Shown here piece by piece: positions 1-11,559 of a DNA stretch of 64,000 bases. This DNA is from Bryum argenteum. Its lineage: Eukaryota; Streptophyta; Bryopsida; Bryales; Bryaceae. The stretch covers positions 1,736,001-1,800,000 of the forward strand of contig CM073323.1 in the NCBI GenBank assembly GCA_037043015.1. Direction: 5' to 3'. Position numbers and translations under genes: made by a program. The notes beneath the pieces are model-generated. The model made no database searches. It saw only the letters and a program-made list of their open reading frames with translations, and had not been told where the DNA came from. Position 1 is the first letter of the stretch; the number at the start of each line of letters is the position of its first letter.

Positions 1-557
1 GAGCGAATACTTTAAACGTGGATCTAGCTATCACGAGATTCTGATCTATCCTTAGAAGATCCAGTCAGATTCAGCATTTTTGGACACAAAGTCCCTCCTC
101 CTCCTCTTCCAGCAAAATCATTCACCCTCATGCATGTGAGGAATGGTATCTGCATCTTCACTGCTCGCTTCTCAAAGTCCACCCAAGAAGGTAATCCGAG
201 TTACATCTGTTCTTACTCGAAAAGTAAGAGTTTTGTGTCGGACATGTTTGTTCTTCTTGAGAATGATACAGTGTGTGATGGTATCAAATTAGTAGTTTTG
301 TTTAGCGCGTAACCTCCTGTCAATTGAACCTACAACCCTAGAAACTCGGAATTGTTGATTCCGTTCCCAATTTTTTTATTTTTCTTAAGGCTAGTCATTC
401 CTAGATTTAAGAGACAAGCGTTGAAACCAAATCTTAGTGTTTTTGAGAGACACACTAGCAATGTGTAGTGCACTCGATCCTTGCGTGTGTGAGGGCAGAT
501 TGAGGGTCCTTTTACATTATGGACCAAGAGCCATGATCAAGAAAATTAAAATTGTTT

Positions 558-595
558 TCATGGTCATGGCTCTTGGCCAAGAGCTATGACCATGA
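558..595. repeat. 38-bp near-perfect palindrome
   Basis: Bases 558-576 are the reverse complement of 577-595 with one mismatch and no spacer. The half-site core CCAAGAGCCATGA occurs a third time at 524-536. It could form a cruciform or be the junction of two inverted copies of a small repeat. Function unknown. Confidence 0.85.
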
Positions 596-780
596 TTAAT
601 CAGAAATAATCAGCTTGGTCACTCTTGTAGTGTAAAGTGGATTTGGACCGTGACAAGTTTAAGTTCAATTTTCTAATGTTCATCATTATCTCTTTTACGG
701 TTCTACCCTTTCCTTTTTCCTCCTTTCTCCTTGAATAATTGAACACTAGCCAATCTATATTATTTGAGCCTCATGGTCTA

Positions 781-830
781 CTTGATTGTAGTTGAGTCGA
801 GGCATTTTCTTCGACTCAACTACAATCAAG
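781..830. repeat. Hairpin with perfect 20-bp arms
   Basis: Arms 781-800 and 811-830 are exact reverse complements (arm begins CTTGATTGTAGTTGAG), separated by a 10-base loop at 801-810. Beyond one mismatch the arms continue for four more bases (GTCT/AGAC). Possible tiny fold-back element or a small hairpin-RNA locus; no flanking duplication identified. Confidence 0.85.
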
Positions 831-2403
831 GAGACTATAAAAACATTATCCACTATCAATGCAGAATTTAGCATACTTTGGGGACCTCAAAGCTAGCACT
901 CGTCATTCTCCTTTTTTCAAGTAAAGCCAAATGAAACCAAGAGCACTTTACTCTCCAATCAAGGAATTTTAGAAGGCCATGGTAAATCTTCATGGTCCTT
1001 AGTATAAAGCGACCTTGAGTGGGTATGTGAGACTCATCGTGGCTATTGCTTCCGGAACATGTGCACAAGACAACTCCACACTGGGAAGCTCCATTTGCGT
1101 GAACAGGTGGTGGTGCCCTGAGAAATTCATTTGCCACATTGAACTACTTCTGGACTCTCGATAGTTCAGAAAGTTCTTCAGGTGAAATGTGGATATCGTC
1201 ACAAAATTGCACTGAGATCTCTCCACATTATTCAACTGCTTAAATCCCCAACCTACAAATTGAGTACGAATCAAGCCAAGTTCATACATGTTGCACGAAC
1301 AGGAGAGAGAAAAGAAAAAGAAATCACCCAGACAGTGTAAGTTCAATTTCCCAAGCTTGAACCTGTCTCTCTTTTGTTAGATGAGACATGATTCATGTAC
1401 TAGCCTTTGGCAATATTTTCTTTAGAGAACAGTAAAAGCTGCACATTTAACACATTCTGTTTCAGATTCAAGTGACACATTTTGTTTCATATGCCTCATT
1501 CTGTTCAAAGATTCATGTGGAATGTCGTGTTGCTTTGCTTTGAAAGTGTCCACATCGAAAAAGGTACATTGTTTGTGCATTTCAAGAATGGACGTACCGA
1601 GTATCTTCCCAGGCCATGTGATTTTAGAACAGAAAACTGTTTGATGGAAGGTCCACCTCATTTGAGTCCAGGTACAATTTTCTCTCTCTTTCTGTCACCC
1701 CACGAAAATTGTAGGTATTGTAATTGATTGACGTTTTCTAAACCTACTGCACTAACTTTAGTGTGCAATTATTTCCTCGTACAAGGAGTATCTCAATCAA
1801 TATACATACGAATATTGGAAACTCCAAATTCTTTACAGCAAATTTTGCATAACATTTTCAGAATTTATCAAACTTTCTAGACTGTTACAACTTAGTAGTA
1901 TCCGTAGTAGCTATTTTGCAAGTTTTCAGCTAATATCCGTAGTGGTACTTGTATGTGATAGGCCATAGGCCAATTCGAACACTCGGTTGATGAATTTCTA
2001 TTTTACATCTAACTTTTCAATTTGATGATCCAATTCCATGTCAAATCCGAAATTTTCTGAGTACCAATATCAGTCTCCTCTAAGAATAAAAAGTTCCAAA
2101 AAAAAGATCGAGCTCAATTTTCTTTTATGATTTCCGTTGAATTGACTTTAAAAAAAAAAAAGAAAAAAAAGAAAAAGATAACACGATTTTAAAGCAATAT
2201 AAAAAGAAGACGAGAATATGAAGGAGAAGTAGAATGAAGAAGGAAATAATAAATGAAAGAGAGGCTCAAACGAGCAGGGAAATGTGGCAGTGGATGACTC
2301 TAAAAAAGCCGCAGACAACCGCGGAGTTACCGCGGGGTTTCCCCAAGCGCTACCGCTGACATGCGGCCATCTGAGTGTCTTTTAATTTTCGGGAGGTTTT
2401 AGG

Positions 2404-2417
2404 GGTTTAGGGTTTAG
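2404..2417 (+). promoter_or_regulatory. Telo-box upstream of SLX9-like gene
   Basis: GGTTTAGGGTTTAG lies about 60 bases before the start codon of the SLX9-like gene. Telo-box motifs (AAACCCTAA on either strand) are established promoter elements of plant ribosomal-protein and ribosome-biogenesis genes, so the motif agrees with the assigned function. Transcription start not determined. Confidence 0.55.
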
Positions 2418-2478
2418 TTGAAGGAAGTTGCTGAATCAATCTGATTCCGCAGAAGAGTGAGGAGGTCAATCTGCAGCC

Positions 2479-4003
2479 ATGGTAAGTCATACTGATTACT
2501 GCATCAACACGGTGCCTTTGGTTGCTTTTCAGTTGCAATTCCTCTTCAGTTTGATTTTGACTTGTCGAAATACTACGGTGTAAGGAATAGTTCAGTAATG
2601 CGGAGCTGGGATGATGAATTTGTTCGGGTGGACAGGTGAAAAAGAAAACAGCCCGACAGAAGGTTCGTGACAAGACCACGAAGAAGGAAACGTCCGAAAG
2701 GGTAACGTGCTCCTGCCTACTAGAACCCCTGTGTCCTCAGCTTTTTCAACCGTACGATTGCACAACTGCGGAGAATTGGCTTCATTTTGATAAACGGTGG
2801 TTGCTCGTTTTGTAATCGCAGCCAGATGACGATACTATGGTTCACGATGCAGCGAGGTATGCAATTATTACTTCATGGAGCTCTAGTCAGTCGATGTTCA
2901 TTAATGAAACTTAGTTCATTGAAGTCTTTTAGAAACTTAGATATTTTAGGCTTTTTGTAGAGAATTTGCATGGAGTTTTTTTTGGAGTTTCTTATCCGGC
3001 TAGTGGTGAATGATCCTTCGCGAATAATGATCCAGTATTTATCTTCATTCTTGGTGGAGTACGTATTGCAGTGAGTGGGGCAGCGAAGGTGGAACAGATC
3101 TTAAGTCGGAGCGCGCAAGCGTTAAGCGGAAGATGGCGAAGCAGATGCGCTTTTTGAGTAGTCAGTATTCTTCCCGAAGCATGTATTGCCGGTTATTATT
3201 TACGTGGGCTCCTTGTGGCTTTTCTGATGTTGGTACTTTGTGCAGAGTTGGAGGAAACGCAGAAGGTTCTGTCTGCCAAGAAAACCATCTCGAAGGTATG
3301 TGTGTGCATTTCATTACATTTTACAAATCTGCTTCTTTGACTTGCCCTTCCATTTGGCTTAGCCTTCTGCGGTTAGCGGCAGCACGTTTTGAGATACTCT
3401 GCAATTTTTTTCCGACATGCAAATTCTACCCTCGTGCACTTCTTCGTCTCTGTTTGTGTAACCGAAAGACCTCTGCATATTTGCATCACTTCGCGTGCAG
3501 AAATCAAGGCGCAAATCACAAACTGGGAAAACATTGAACGATCTTTCTTCGCTTGCGGAGTTCTTGCCCTCCATCACTTCTTCGACTACATCTACGAGAA
3601 CTAAAGTTCTTCGAAGCAAAGCAAAGCAGAAGATTGTGTACGTCCCTTTCTTTTCCCAGCTGTCTTTAAGAAATCTCTCTTTCGCACAAGGCTTTCAGTT
3701 TCGCCTTGCACAGCGTTCGAGTTGTAGGTGCTCGACTCCATCAGCAATTCGCTTGCTGTATGCAATTCAGTTTGTTGGCACGCAGATGTGATTTTACTTC
3801 AAAAGCTCATGTGATTTTGTTTTTGATGGTGTAGTACGAATGAAACAAAGCAGCTTGCAGCAGTGCTTTCTCATCCACAATTCAAAGCCAACCCATTTGC
3901 TGCCATTCAACAGCACTTGGCTACCACACTTCCTCCGCCTACTCCAGAGCCCATTCTGAAGAAGGCACCTGCAAAAGCGGGCTCCAAGAAGAAGAAGAAA
4001 TAA
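2479..4003 (+). CDS. SLX9: SLX9-like ribosome biogenesis protein
   Basis: Seven coding exons: 2479-2481, 2636-2701, 2822-2856, 3072-3157, 3246-3295, 3501-3637, 3835-4003. All introns are GT-AG and phases agree, giving 181 residues. The first coding exon is only the ATG, followed at once by a GTAAGT donor. The N-terminus is basic (VKKKTARQKVRDKTTKKE), a nuclear/nucleolar feature. The middle has KRKMAKQMRFL and LEETQKVLSAKKTISK, then the family block LNDLSSLAEFLPSI, the RSKAKQKIV segment, and the C-terminal motif QLAAVLSHPQFKANPFAAIQQHL characteristic of SLX9/FAM207A proteins; it ends in a lysine tail. SLX9 acts in 40S pre-rRNA processing in the nucleolus (family knowledge). The end of exon 4 (3157) is the least certain boundary, because the donor there has a weak consensus. 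Confidence 0.85.
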
Positions 4004-5859
4004 GAGTAGGTTTTTTACCTCGTGCTGTTGAAATTCTAATTGCTGTGAAAACATCTGCTATCACCAAAGACTTTGGGTTTGACTGAGCTGAGCCTGTTCT
4101 TAGGACTTTTACCATTCATTAACATCACGATTCACTGGTGCCAGAAGTGTTCTTGTTCTAATGTCCTGTTTTACTTATGCAGGCAGTCACTTCTTGGTGT
4201 TCAGCCAAGGACCATCACTCCAAATTGTAGCTTTGGGAGCGAAACTTTTCCCCACTGAAGTTTGAGTGGCGTTCCCGTAAACCTTCACTTTTTTAAGACA
4301 TAGCGGAGAGTCATTATTGTGGTTGTTATAGATCTGAGGATGCGTATTTCGTACTTGTCACCCATTCTTAGTGCCCGCCGAGGGTAAATGAACACTGCAA
4401 TCGATTGTTAGTTGCGAGGTCGCATCAAATGGTGCACTTGCTGAGCTTCTATATACTCCCCCTCTTTCATGTCTGGGTTTGAGCAGAATTTTGAGAATGC
4501 AAATGCACTTTTATGTGAGACGGTGTTTGCCTTAAGCCCGGTTGTAGAATTCTATCTCCAAATGTTCAAGTTCCGGGACATCAGAGTTGTGTTTTAGTTT
4601 CAAAGTCCCATGACTCACTTCCATATTATCTGTCAAAAATGTATCTTTTGCCTTAACAACTTTGTTTGATAGGAGGTCAGGAACCTCCGTTTGCATGATG
4701 TCAATCACACCTCCCATGGCTTGAACATACAGTAATAGGGTAGTGCTCGACCTATGACATTGATATTGTACACTCTAAGCTGAATTCAGGAACTCGCGAA
4801 AGTGAGAATAGTTCGTTATTATCTTGATTAGACCTCCTAAAATGTTTGTAAACATTTTGTGAACTCCTGATCCAGAAGGGAACCTCTGTATGTCTGGTAT
4901 TTTTTACATATCTTCGAAGGGGGTAGCATATTTCAAGCCATGATGTATTGGATCTCGTTGAGCCTAAGCTGATCAGGGGAGCTGATAGTATGGGAATTGT
5001 GATAATACTCTTGTCCGTTCATTACGAATTTGAAATTGTTTGTTTTATGATTGATGTACGAATCTAGTGGGATCTCGGGTTCCCCTATTTGATTTGGCAA
5101 ATACCATCTCTTCATCACCATTTGAAGGGTTTAGAGATCAAATTTTACTTTTTGGAATCTTCTCATTGAGATGCATTTAAAATCAAAAATTCATTTCTCA
5201 TTGAGTTTGTGAGCAGGTGCAATATGAAGTCAATGACCATTTTATTTGGCAGCCCAGGTCTCACTATACAATCCATATGTTATATTTAGAGGCTAATCTA
5301 TTTTATTCCGAAGTTGAGTACCGTAATGGGTCCTCAGATTGAACACCATAAGGTATAAGCACCCATAACCAGAAACACACCCATGACGGACAATTAGAGT
5401 TTCCCATAAACGCAAATGGTTGTACCAAAAACAGTTTTTAATATCATAAAGTGCAAGGACCATGATGGCTTTGTGGTAAGGAAGCTGCCAAAACATCGGC
5501 ACCCATTTTTGATGGCTGAGAGTGGGCGTGATCGTGTTCACATTAGAATATCCACTTATCAGTTTTAGGTCCACAGAGTGCTGAATTTGTATCGCATTCA
5601 GGCTAAAATTTCATATTTATGTAAGTCGTAATTGCTCTAAGTGTTGTCGGTCATGGGTGAAGCTATATGTTTGCCATGGGCTCTGAACAACTTTTGCAGA
5701 AAAGAATTTGTAGTAATTCTAATATTACTTAATTTATTTTTGAAAAATCCTCATTCTTCATGAACCTTATGTTACTACGCACAAAAAATAATTCCTTATT
5801 GATAACCCAAGTTCCGATATGCTGAAATGCTTAACTTTTCGGTTACAGGTGCTCATACC
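4004..5859. other. SLX9 3' region and intergenic DNA with a dispersed repeat
   Basis: The first part probably holds the 3' UTR of the SLX9-like gene. No coding exons are recognised. About 5080-5280 is related to 38640-38880 (shared phrases such as CGGGTTCCC, CCATCTCTTCAT and GAATCTTCT in the same order), so part of this stretch is a dispersed repeat. Confidence 0.5.
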
Positions 5860-5863
5860 TTAA

Positions 5864-6097
5864 CCCTTAAACGTCATATGTTGTCCTGATACCACACCCA
5901 AAATCTCTTTTAAACTCCACTTTCAGCATTATTCTATTTTTAATTTGCGTGAGCTCTATTCTAAGAAAGTATAGATCTCTTTAAGGTGCTCAGTTTGGAA
6001 TTTTAAAAATTCCATTTGGTATAATGGAGTGTAAGTTATGAGCAAGATTCTCTAAAAAAAAAACCCAACCCCTCGGGCTGGCTCTGACGTTTAAGGG
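5864..6097. mobile_element. piggyBac-like MITE, 234 bp
   Basis: Perfect 13-bp terminal inverted repeats CCCTTAAACGTCA (5864-5876) and TGACGTTTAAGGG (6085-6097), bounded on both sides by TTAA (5860-5863 and 6098-6101). TTAA target duplication plus CCC...GGG ends is the hallmark of piggyBac-type elements. There is no coding capacity, so it would be non-autonomous. Two further elements with related ends occur at 39633-39892 and 58896-59635. Confidence 0.75.
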
Positions 6098-6628
6098 TTA
6101 ATCGGACCTCAGATACAACCTTGGTGCTGAATGATTCAGATATTGAGAACGTACTTTTAACACAGTTTAAATTTAGAAATGTTCAGTTTCTAACATAAGG
6201 ATATCGGTCTCTGTTTTTTTCTCTTTCTTGATTTGCTTGAATCAGTCAATGTATTGTTGATTAAAAACAATACATCTAGTTCATAGCATGCAAGCTTAGA
6301 GAGTTTACAGCTTTTTATGATTTTTGCAAATATCTGGAGCTCAATGAAAAATTGGGAGGATAATCTCAACAAGGCTCACTCAAAGTTGCCAAGTGAGGGT
6401 GCAGGATTGAGCCACTGAAGTGTTAGCTCAACCCTCCTACAAAAATCAGTGGTTGTCAACCAATGTGAGTCAAATCTATCTAAGTAAATGGATGAATGCT
6501 GAGAGTGGCAATGAATATGTGTTTGGTGTGGAGCAAGGTGGTCTTGATGGCTTTCCAGATTTTAAGCTCTCTAAAGTGCCCAGTCCACCAACCATGAGAG
6601 AAACACACTGCATTCCTCTCAAGCCAAA

Positions 6629-6785
6629 TAAGCCATAGCACAGAGCCCCAAAAAACAATCCATAGCTTAGTGGCATCTCACCCTAAGTGAAAATGGATGC
6701 CAAAGAAGCCATAGCACAAAGCCTTGGAAAATAGTCCATAGCTTAGTGGCATCTCATTCTAAGTGGAATGGAGAGCCAAACAAGC
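6629..6785. repeat. Two-copy direct repeat, about 78 bp each
   Basis: Two adjacent units share AGCCATAGCACA, CATAGCTTAGTGGCATCTCA and CTAAGTG in the same order. The pair lies just downstream (minus sense) of the L1 zinc-binding region and may be part of the LINE 3' end. Confidence 0.6.
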
Positions 6786-6799
6786 ACTGATGGCAGAGA

Positions 6800-8613
6800 A
6801 GTGAATTCTATAAGCCATTAGACTAAGGGATCTGCGTAAGTTTAAATAGATTGGTTTGGACATACCTCCGGCCATGTAGTGCCTTGGAACACTGAAAGAA
6901 TTGATGCAGAACGGTCTCCGGAAATGGATCTTCACAACTGGGGCACCTAGCATCAAGTAGTCGTCTCATTGCTGCCTCCAAATGTTTACTGCTACAGCCT
7001 TGTCATACACGGACCATATGAACATTGCTTCCTTCTATGGCTTGACCTTGTTCTAGACTTCACTCTATCCTGGTTTAAAGTCCATGGGCATGTGTAGGCG
7101 CCAATTCTCTAGAATTGAACGTTTCAGCTGGAACGCGGGGGCTAGGTAGAGGCGCTATTTCTTGGTTGTGTTGCCAAGTAAGGAGGTCTTCCTATCCTAG
7201 CTCCACCTTCCATGATCAAACTTCAACCCTATTGTAATACTTGCAAACCAAAGAAGAAAGAGAGAATCTCTTTTGGGGAGAATCTAAAACAGAGAGGAGA
7301 TTCTAACTTTAGCTAAATGACTCACAATAGGAAGATTAGTAGAGAGCATGGGGGCGCAAGATCGGAGGAGGTGAGAGGGCGAAGATCAAAAAGAGCGATG
7401 TTAGAGGGGAGGAAAATGTGGGTTTGAGCACTTGTACGAGTGGAGTGAAATTTCCAGGGGTTCTAGAGATCATGAGTGGAAGCTCTTGTAATGAGTTGAT
7501 GAAGAGACCTTAGTACTCACATGGTTTAGATTGAGAGGAAGAGAATAACATTAGAAGCGAGGCAGGTAGAATGGAGTTGAGCAGGTTAGCACATGCATTA
7601 GCTTATGAGTCAAGCACGTCATACATGAGTTGGGCCTCCGACAAAGTTAAAAATCTACTCTAATCTAGACACCAAACATCCTCGACTTGAGAAAATCCTT
7701 TAATCATTAGTTTAGGGATTCTATGGACATCAAACGAAGAGTGGTGAAGTAGCAGGTGAGAAAGAACCAAATAGAAGTAGAACAAATTTCATCAATGCTT
7801 TTAAGAGGAAGAAGGGTCACTCTAGTTGCTAGCTCTCTCTAGGCTTGGATGATTCTGTTCCATAATCTAAAGCCTCTAGAAGCATCAAATTTATGTAACA
7901 TTAGCCAAGCTAGAGTAGAGGGCCACCTACCAAGCTCATAAGGTTGAGTTTGGTTAATCTTGTGACGCAGAAGGAGCTGGAGTTTTGTAGAACAAGGAAT
8001 AAGAGCTCTTATAATCCACTTAGTCATCATAGCATGAGTAACAATCTTTGGGTCAAGAAGGCTAAGATCCCCTTTGGACTTAGGTAGACAACAGTCATCA
8101 CAGGCTACTCTAGTCCTCTTATATTTAACGAAGTTAGACCACAAAAAATCCTAGCTAGACTCTTGATTTTCCTAAAAAAATCAAAAGAGCCGACCTAGGT
8201 GCACAAAAGTACCACAAAGAGGAGAGAACAACAGTGTCAAGGATAGTGACGCGATGTGCTAAAAAGAAGTAAACAATTTCTGAGTAGGCTGATTTCATGT
8301 ACAATTTCTTGTACAAGAATTTATTTATATCTAAAACTTGAGCATGGAGATCAAAAGGTGTGCCCAACAGCTTAGGAGTGACATGCTTTTGGGCCTATTG
8401 ACAAGGAAGTTGGGCAAGCTATTGAGGAGGGGGAGGAGTTAACTAGCTAATAAGCTACAATTTTGGTCCAATTTAAGTGGAGTCGGGAGGCCAAGATGAA
8501 TTGACCTAAAAAAGAAGTGATGTAGGAAGGATAGTCTGAGTGCTCAAAGGTACGAAATTCTTGTCATCTGCTTACCAGATGATTAGGTGTTGGTTACATG
8601 AGTTAGGCAGTTT
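6800..8613 (-). pseudogene. L1-type LINE, 3' half (RT C-terminal region and zf-RVT), decayed
   Basis: Minus-strand reading shows successive LINE segments in the expected order but in shifting frames. Around 8155-8367 is the RT linker region. At 7839-8144 is the block with LPKSKGDLSLLDPKIV and AMMTKWIIRAL, typical of plant L1 RT C-terminal segments. At about 6850-6955 there is a zinc-binding motif reading ARCPSCEDPF...VLHQFFQC (zf-RVT). This is the distal half of the element whose RT domain lies at 12289-13030; the two were separated by insertion of the LTR element at 8619-12283. It has multiple frameshifts and is not functional. The exact 3' end was not found. Confidence 0.7.
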
Positions 8614-8618
8614 GATAT
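8614..8618. repeat. Target-site duplication GATAT (left)
   Basis: GATAT directly precedes the TG start of the left LTR and is repeated directly after the right LTR at 12284-12288, a 5-bp duplication as expected for Ty3-type integration. Confidence 0.9.
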
Positions 8619-9341
8619 TGTAACAACCCTCTAATAGGTTTATTACCAACTCACAACACAATTTAGCTAGGAAGACAAAACCTAGAACTTTATTAAGCTC
8701 AACCTCCCAACCATAGAGAAGAGCTCACCGTCAAAGAGAGCCTCTACCTTCTCACCCCCGAGCTTATATATGAGTTCCTTCCCAAAAGGAACTACAGTCT
8801 ATCTTAGGCTATGTTCCAGAGTCTAGCCTATTCATAAATCATTCTATCTTCTTTACTCCTATATCTGGAGTAAAGATAATCCATAGATCGTTCTAGATCC
8901 TTCTATCTCTTTAACTCGGAGACTCTTCTAGATCTTTACTCCTATATTTAGAGTAAAGACAATTCATCACGATCTTTACTCCTATATTTAGAGTAAAGTT
9001 AATTCACTACTATCAGTAATCTAATTCTAGTGTACCTCATCTTGAGTTGTCTAACTCTTGTATACATGTTCTCAATCTTGGAGTGGTCTGACTCCAATGC
9101 ACTAAATATAGAGCTGTCTAACCCCAGTGCACATGTTCTCAATCTTGGAGTGGTCTGACTCCAATGCACTAAATATAGAGTTGTCTAACTCCAGTGCACA
9201 TGTTCTCAATGCGGGTTGTCGACTCCGGTCCATCCATCCTCAATCGGGAGTTGTCGACTCCTTTCATCCTCTCGCTTACACACTTTGTCAATGTGGTTAG
9301 AAGATTTCATTCATCCATCTATCAATGTAAGTTACCTTACA
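8619..9341 (-). repeat. LTR (3' LTR in element sense), 723 bp
   Basis: Starts TGTAACAACC and ends ACCTTACA; almost identical to 11560-12283. It contains internal short tandem motifs (repeated CTCCTATATTTAGAGTAAAG, and TGTTCTCAATCTTGGAGTGG with TGCACTAAATATAGAG). Immediately inside, on the minus strand, is a polypurine tract (GGAAGGGGAGGAT, about 9342-9354) preceding this LTR, which fixes the element's sense as minus. Confidence 0.9.
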
Positions 9342-9399
9342 ATCCTCCCCTTCCATTAAAAGTCATTGTCCTCAATGACAAAGTCGATAATCCCTTCTG

Positions 9400-10873
9400 A
9401 AATCAACTTCTCTCTCCCAAGAAGCTTCTTCTTCCTGATAATCCTTCCACTTCACATAGAATCTACGGAATGTCTTATTCCTCGATGTTTGATTCTCCAC
9501 CGTCAAAATCTTCTCGGGTTGAGCAAGTAGTTCTCCTCGGGAGCGCTTTTTGGAAGATCGGGCAAAATATGACTAGGATCGATATACATACTTCTCAACA
9601 AACTCACATGAAATACATCATGTATCTGCCAATCCTCAGGCAACCTCAGTTTATAAGCAACTTGTCCTATTCTCTCAATAATTTCAAGAGGACCTCAAAA
9701 CCGAGGTGATAACTTCCTTGACTTACCAAGCTTGAGTCCAGATCTTTTTGGAGCTACCTTCAAAAAGACTTTATTACCCACTTCAAATTCACGGAAGATT
9801 CTTTTTCTATCAGCATAGTGTTTAGCTCTATCTTGAGCACTCTTCATAGCCAACTTTGCCAACTCTCTAATTTCATTCATTTCCTTAATCATTTCATTAA
9901 TGCTTTCAAATCTCGTAGTAGGAGTAGAGAGTGTTATAGGAGTTCTACATTCTTGACCATATAAAACATAGAATGGACTTACCCCAATACTACTATGAAT
10001 ATGATCATTGCAAGCAAATTCAATCAAATGCAACCACTTATCCCATGAGTGTTGTTTCTTACCAACATACATTCTCAACATATCTTCAAGAGTCCTGTTA
10101 GTTCTTTCAATCTGGCCATCACTCTCAGGATGATATGCAGTACTCAACTTAATTTTGGTCCCACACAATTTGAAAAGTGTGGTCCAAAATTCACTCACAA
10201 ACTTACGATCTCTATCACTTATAATCTCACGCGGAATTCCATGGTGTTTGAAGATCTCTCTCATAAATAACTCAGCTACCCCATAAGCAGTTACAGTAGT
10301 AACTGTAGGAATAAAATGAGCTATCTTAGTGAGTCTATCTACAACCACGATGATGCTATCAAAGTTACTTCGAGTCTTAGGCAATCCAACAATAAAATCC
10401 ATACTGACTGATTCAAATTTCAAGTTAGGAACACTAAGAGGTTGCAACAATCCAGGACTCTTCACTTGTTCAAACTTAGAGATTTAACATTTCAAGCATC
10501 TTTCAACATATTCTTTGACATCCTTTTTCATTCCTGGCCAGTAATAATGACGCTTGACTGCCATATAGGTCTTTTGAAAACCTGGGTGGCCTGCTATTGG
10601 AATATCATGAAGGTTATTCATAATATTGAGTCTATATTCCCCAGCCTTGGGAATACAGACTCTGCCATAATAATATAAAACTTCATCTTTCAATTCAAAA
10701 GGCTTAAACTTATCGATTTCATTCACAGTTCTAGCTTCCTTAGACAGACTTTCAAATGGAATTTTAAAGAAATCATCATTAGGATAATGCAATTTGATTT
10801 CATCCATCAGAGAATTTCTGATGCATGAAATAGCATTTGCTAGCGGTCTTCTAGAAAGAGCATCAGCCACCAC
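9400..10873 (-). pseudogene. Chromovirus pol remnant: RNase H tail, integrase, chromodomain
   Basis: Reading from 10910 leftwards: EFDFEIEYVKGKENVVADA, the conserved end of Ty3-type RNase H; then the H2C2 integrase zinc finger (GHPGFQKT...CLKC, about 10484-10600). A TAA stands where Q is usual after CLKC. The integrase core (9695-10465) has MDFIVGLPKT, SDRDRKFVSEFW and HPESDGQIERTNR, which supply the D,D,E triad. A TGA interrupts just before GPLEIIERIGQVAYKLRLP (GPY/F module). Downstream (about 9400-9530) a chromodomain-like stretch reads FYVKWKDYQEEEASWE. The order and the chromodomain identify a chromovirus. At least two nonsense changes make this copy defective. Confidence 0.85.
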
Positions 10874-10914
10874 ATTTTCCTTACCTTTAACATATTCAAT
10901 TTCAAAATCAAACT

Positions 10915-11340
10915 CTTGACTTGTATTGGGTTACAGACAAACTTCCCTGTTTCAAGTCATAGAGCCCTTGGCGCATGTCTTCTCCGTAATTCCCAGGAAG
11001 GAATTCTTGAAGAAACAAATGCTTGAAAGTGCTCCAATTTGACAGAGGTTGAAATCCACGATTCTCCCGGTCGTTCTTCAAATTATCGTACCACACACGA
11101 GCTTTGTCATGAAGACAAACCACCATAGCCTTGATCTTGTCATCATCTTGGTAATCAAGTGAAGAAGTCCTCCAAAGATGGAAATAAAAGACTTGACCTC
11201 CTCCGGTTTGCGTTCCTTCCCAAAAAAGAAGGCTTGAAAGGATACTTCCTCAAGTCGTTCAAAACATCAACTCTTCTAGGACCATGACCCTCAACGTAGA
11301 TGTTGCAACAGACTCTATCTCTCTTCATCTAGCGGTAAAA
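10915..11340 (-). pseudogene. Ty3-type gag fragment, fused to RNase H tail
   Basis: Minus-strand 10908-11126 encodes DKARVWYDNLKN, SNWSTFKHLFLQEFLPGN and LYDLKQGSLSVTQY, the classic retrotransposon gag (capsid) pattern. The reading stops at the junction near 10918, where gag sequence passes directly into RNase H sequence, showing a deletion of the protease and RT segment. N-terminal gag sequence towards 11340 is frame-broken. No zinc-knuckle is seen because it lay in the deleted part. Confidence 0.8.
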
Positions 11341-11559
11341 AGATGAAGGAGGGCGAGGAGCGTCTCGACGAACACCTGGGAAGAGGTGGAGCTCCGTGTT
11401 GTACATAATTCTCTCTAGGAAGAGGATGAGCTCAGTTGAAATGAATCCAAAATTTCCCTCATGGCTCCCATCACTCCTCTCATAATCCTCTCTTCCAAAC
11501 CCGCAAGAGGATCAACTCTCCTTCCAAACCCCGGAGGATCCATACCGCTCGATACCAAT

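Larger units (their letters stand above)
1..2403. other. Gene-poor left flank, no assigned gene
   Basis: No ORF here is recognisable. Short open frames exist on the minus strand (about 868-1346) and plus strand (about 1482-1727), the latter with a run reading VHIEKGTLFVHFKNGRTEY followed by a possible GT donor; these could be remnants of an exon but have no family assignment and no convincing partner exons. The stretch also contains two strong palindromes (558-595 and 781-830, listed separately) and an A-rich tract at about 2151-2185. Nothing else is supported. Confidence 0.5.

Noticed and set aside
1970-2000. Possible Pol III B-box (reverse of CAATTCGAACACTC)
   Set aside because: No matching A-box, cloverleaf or terminator.
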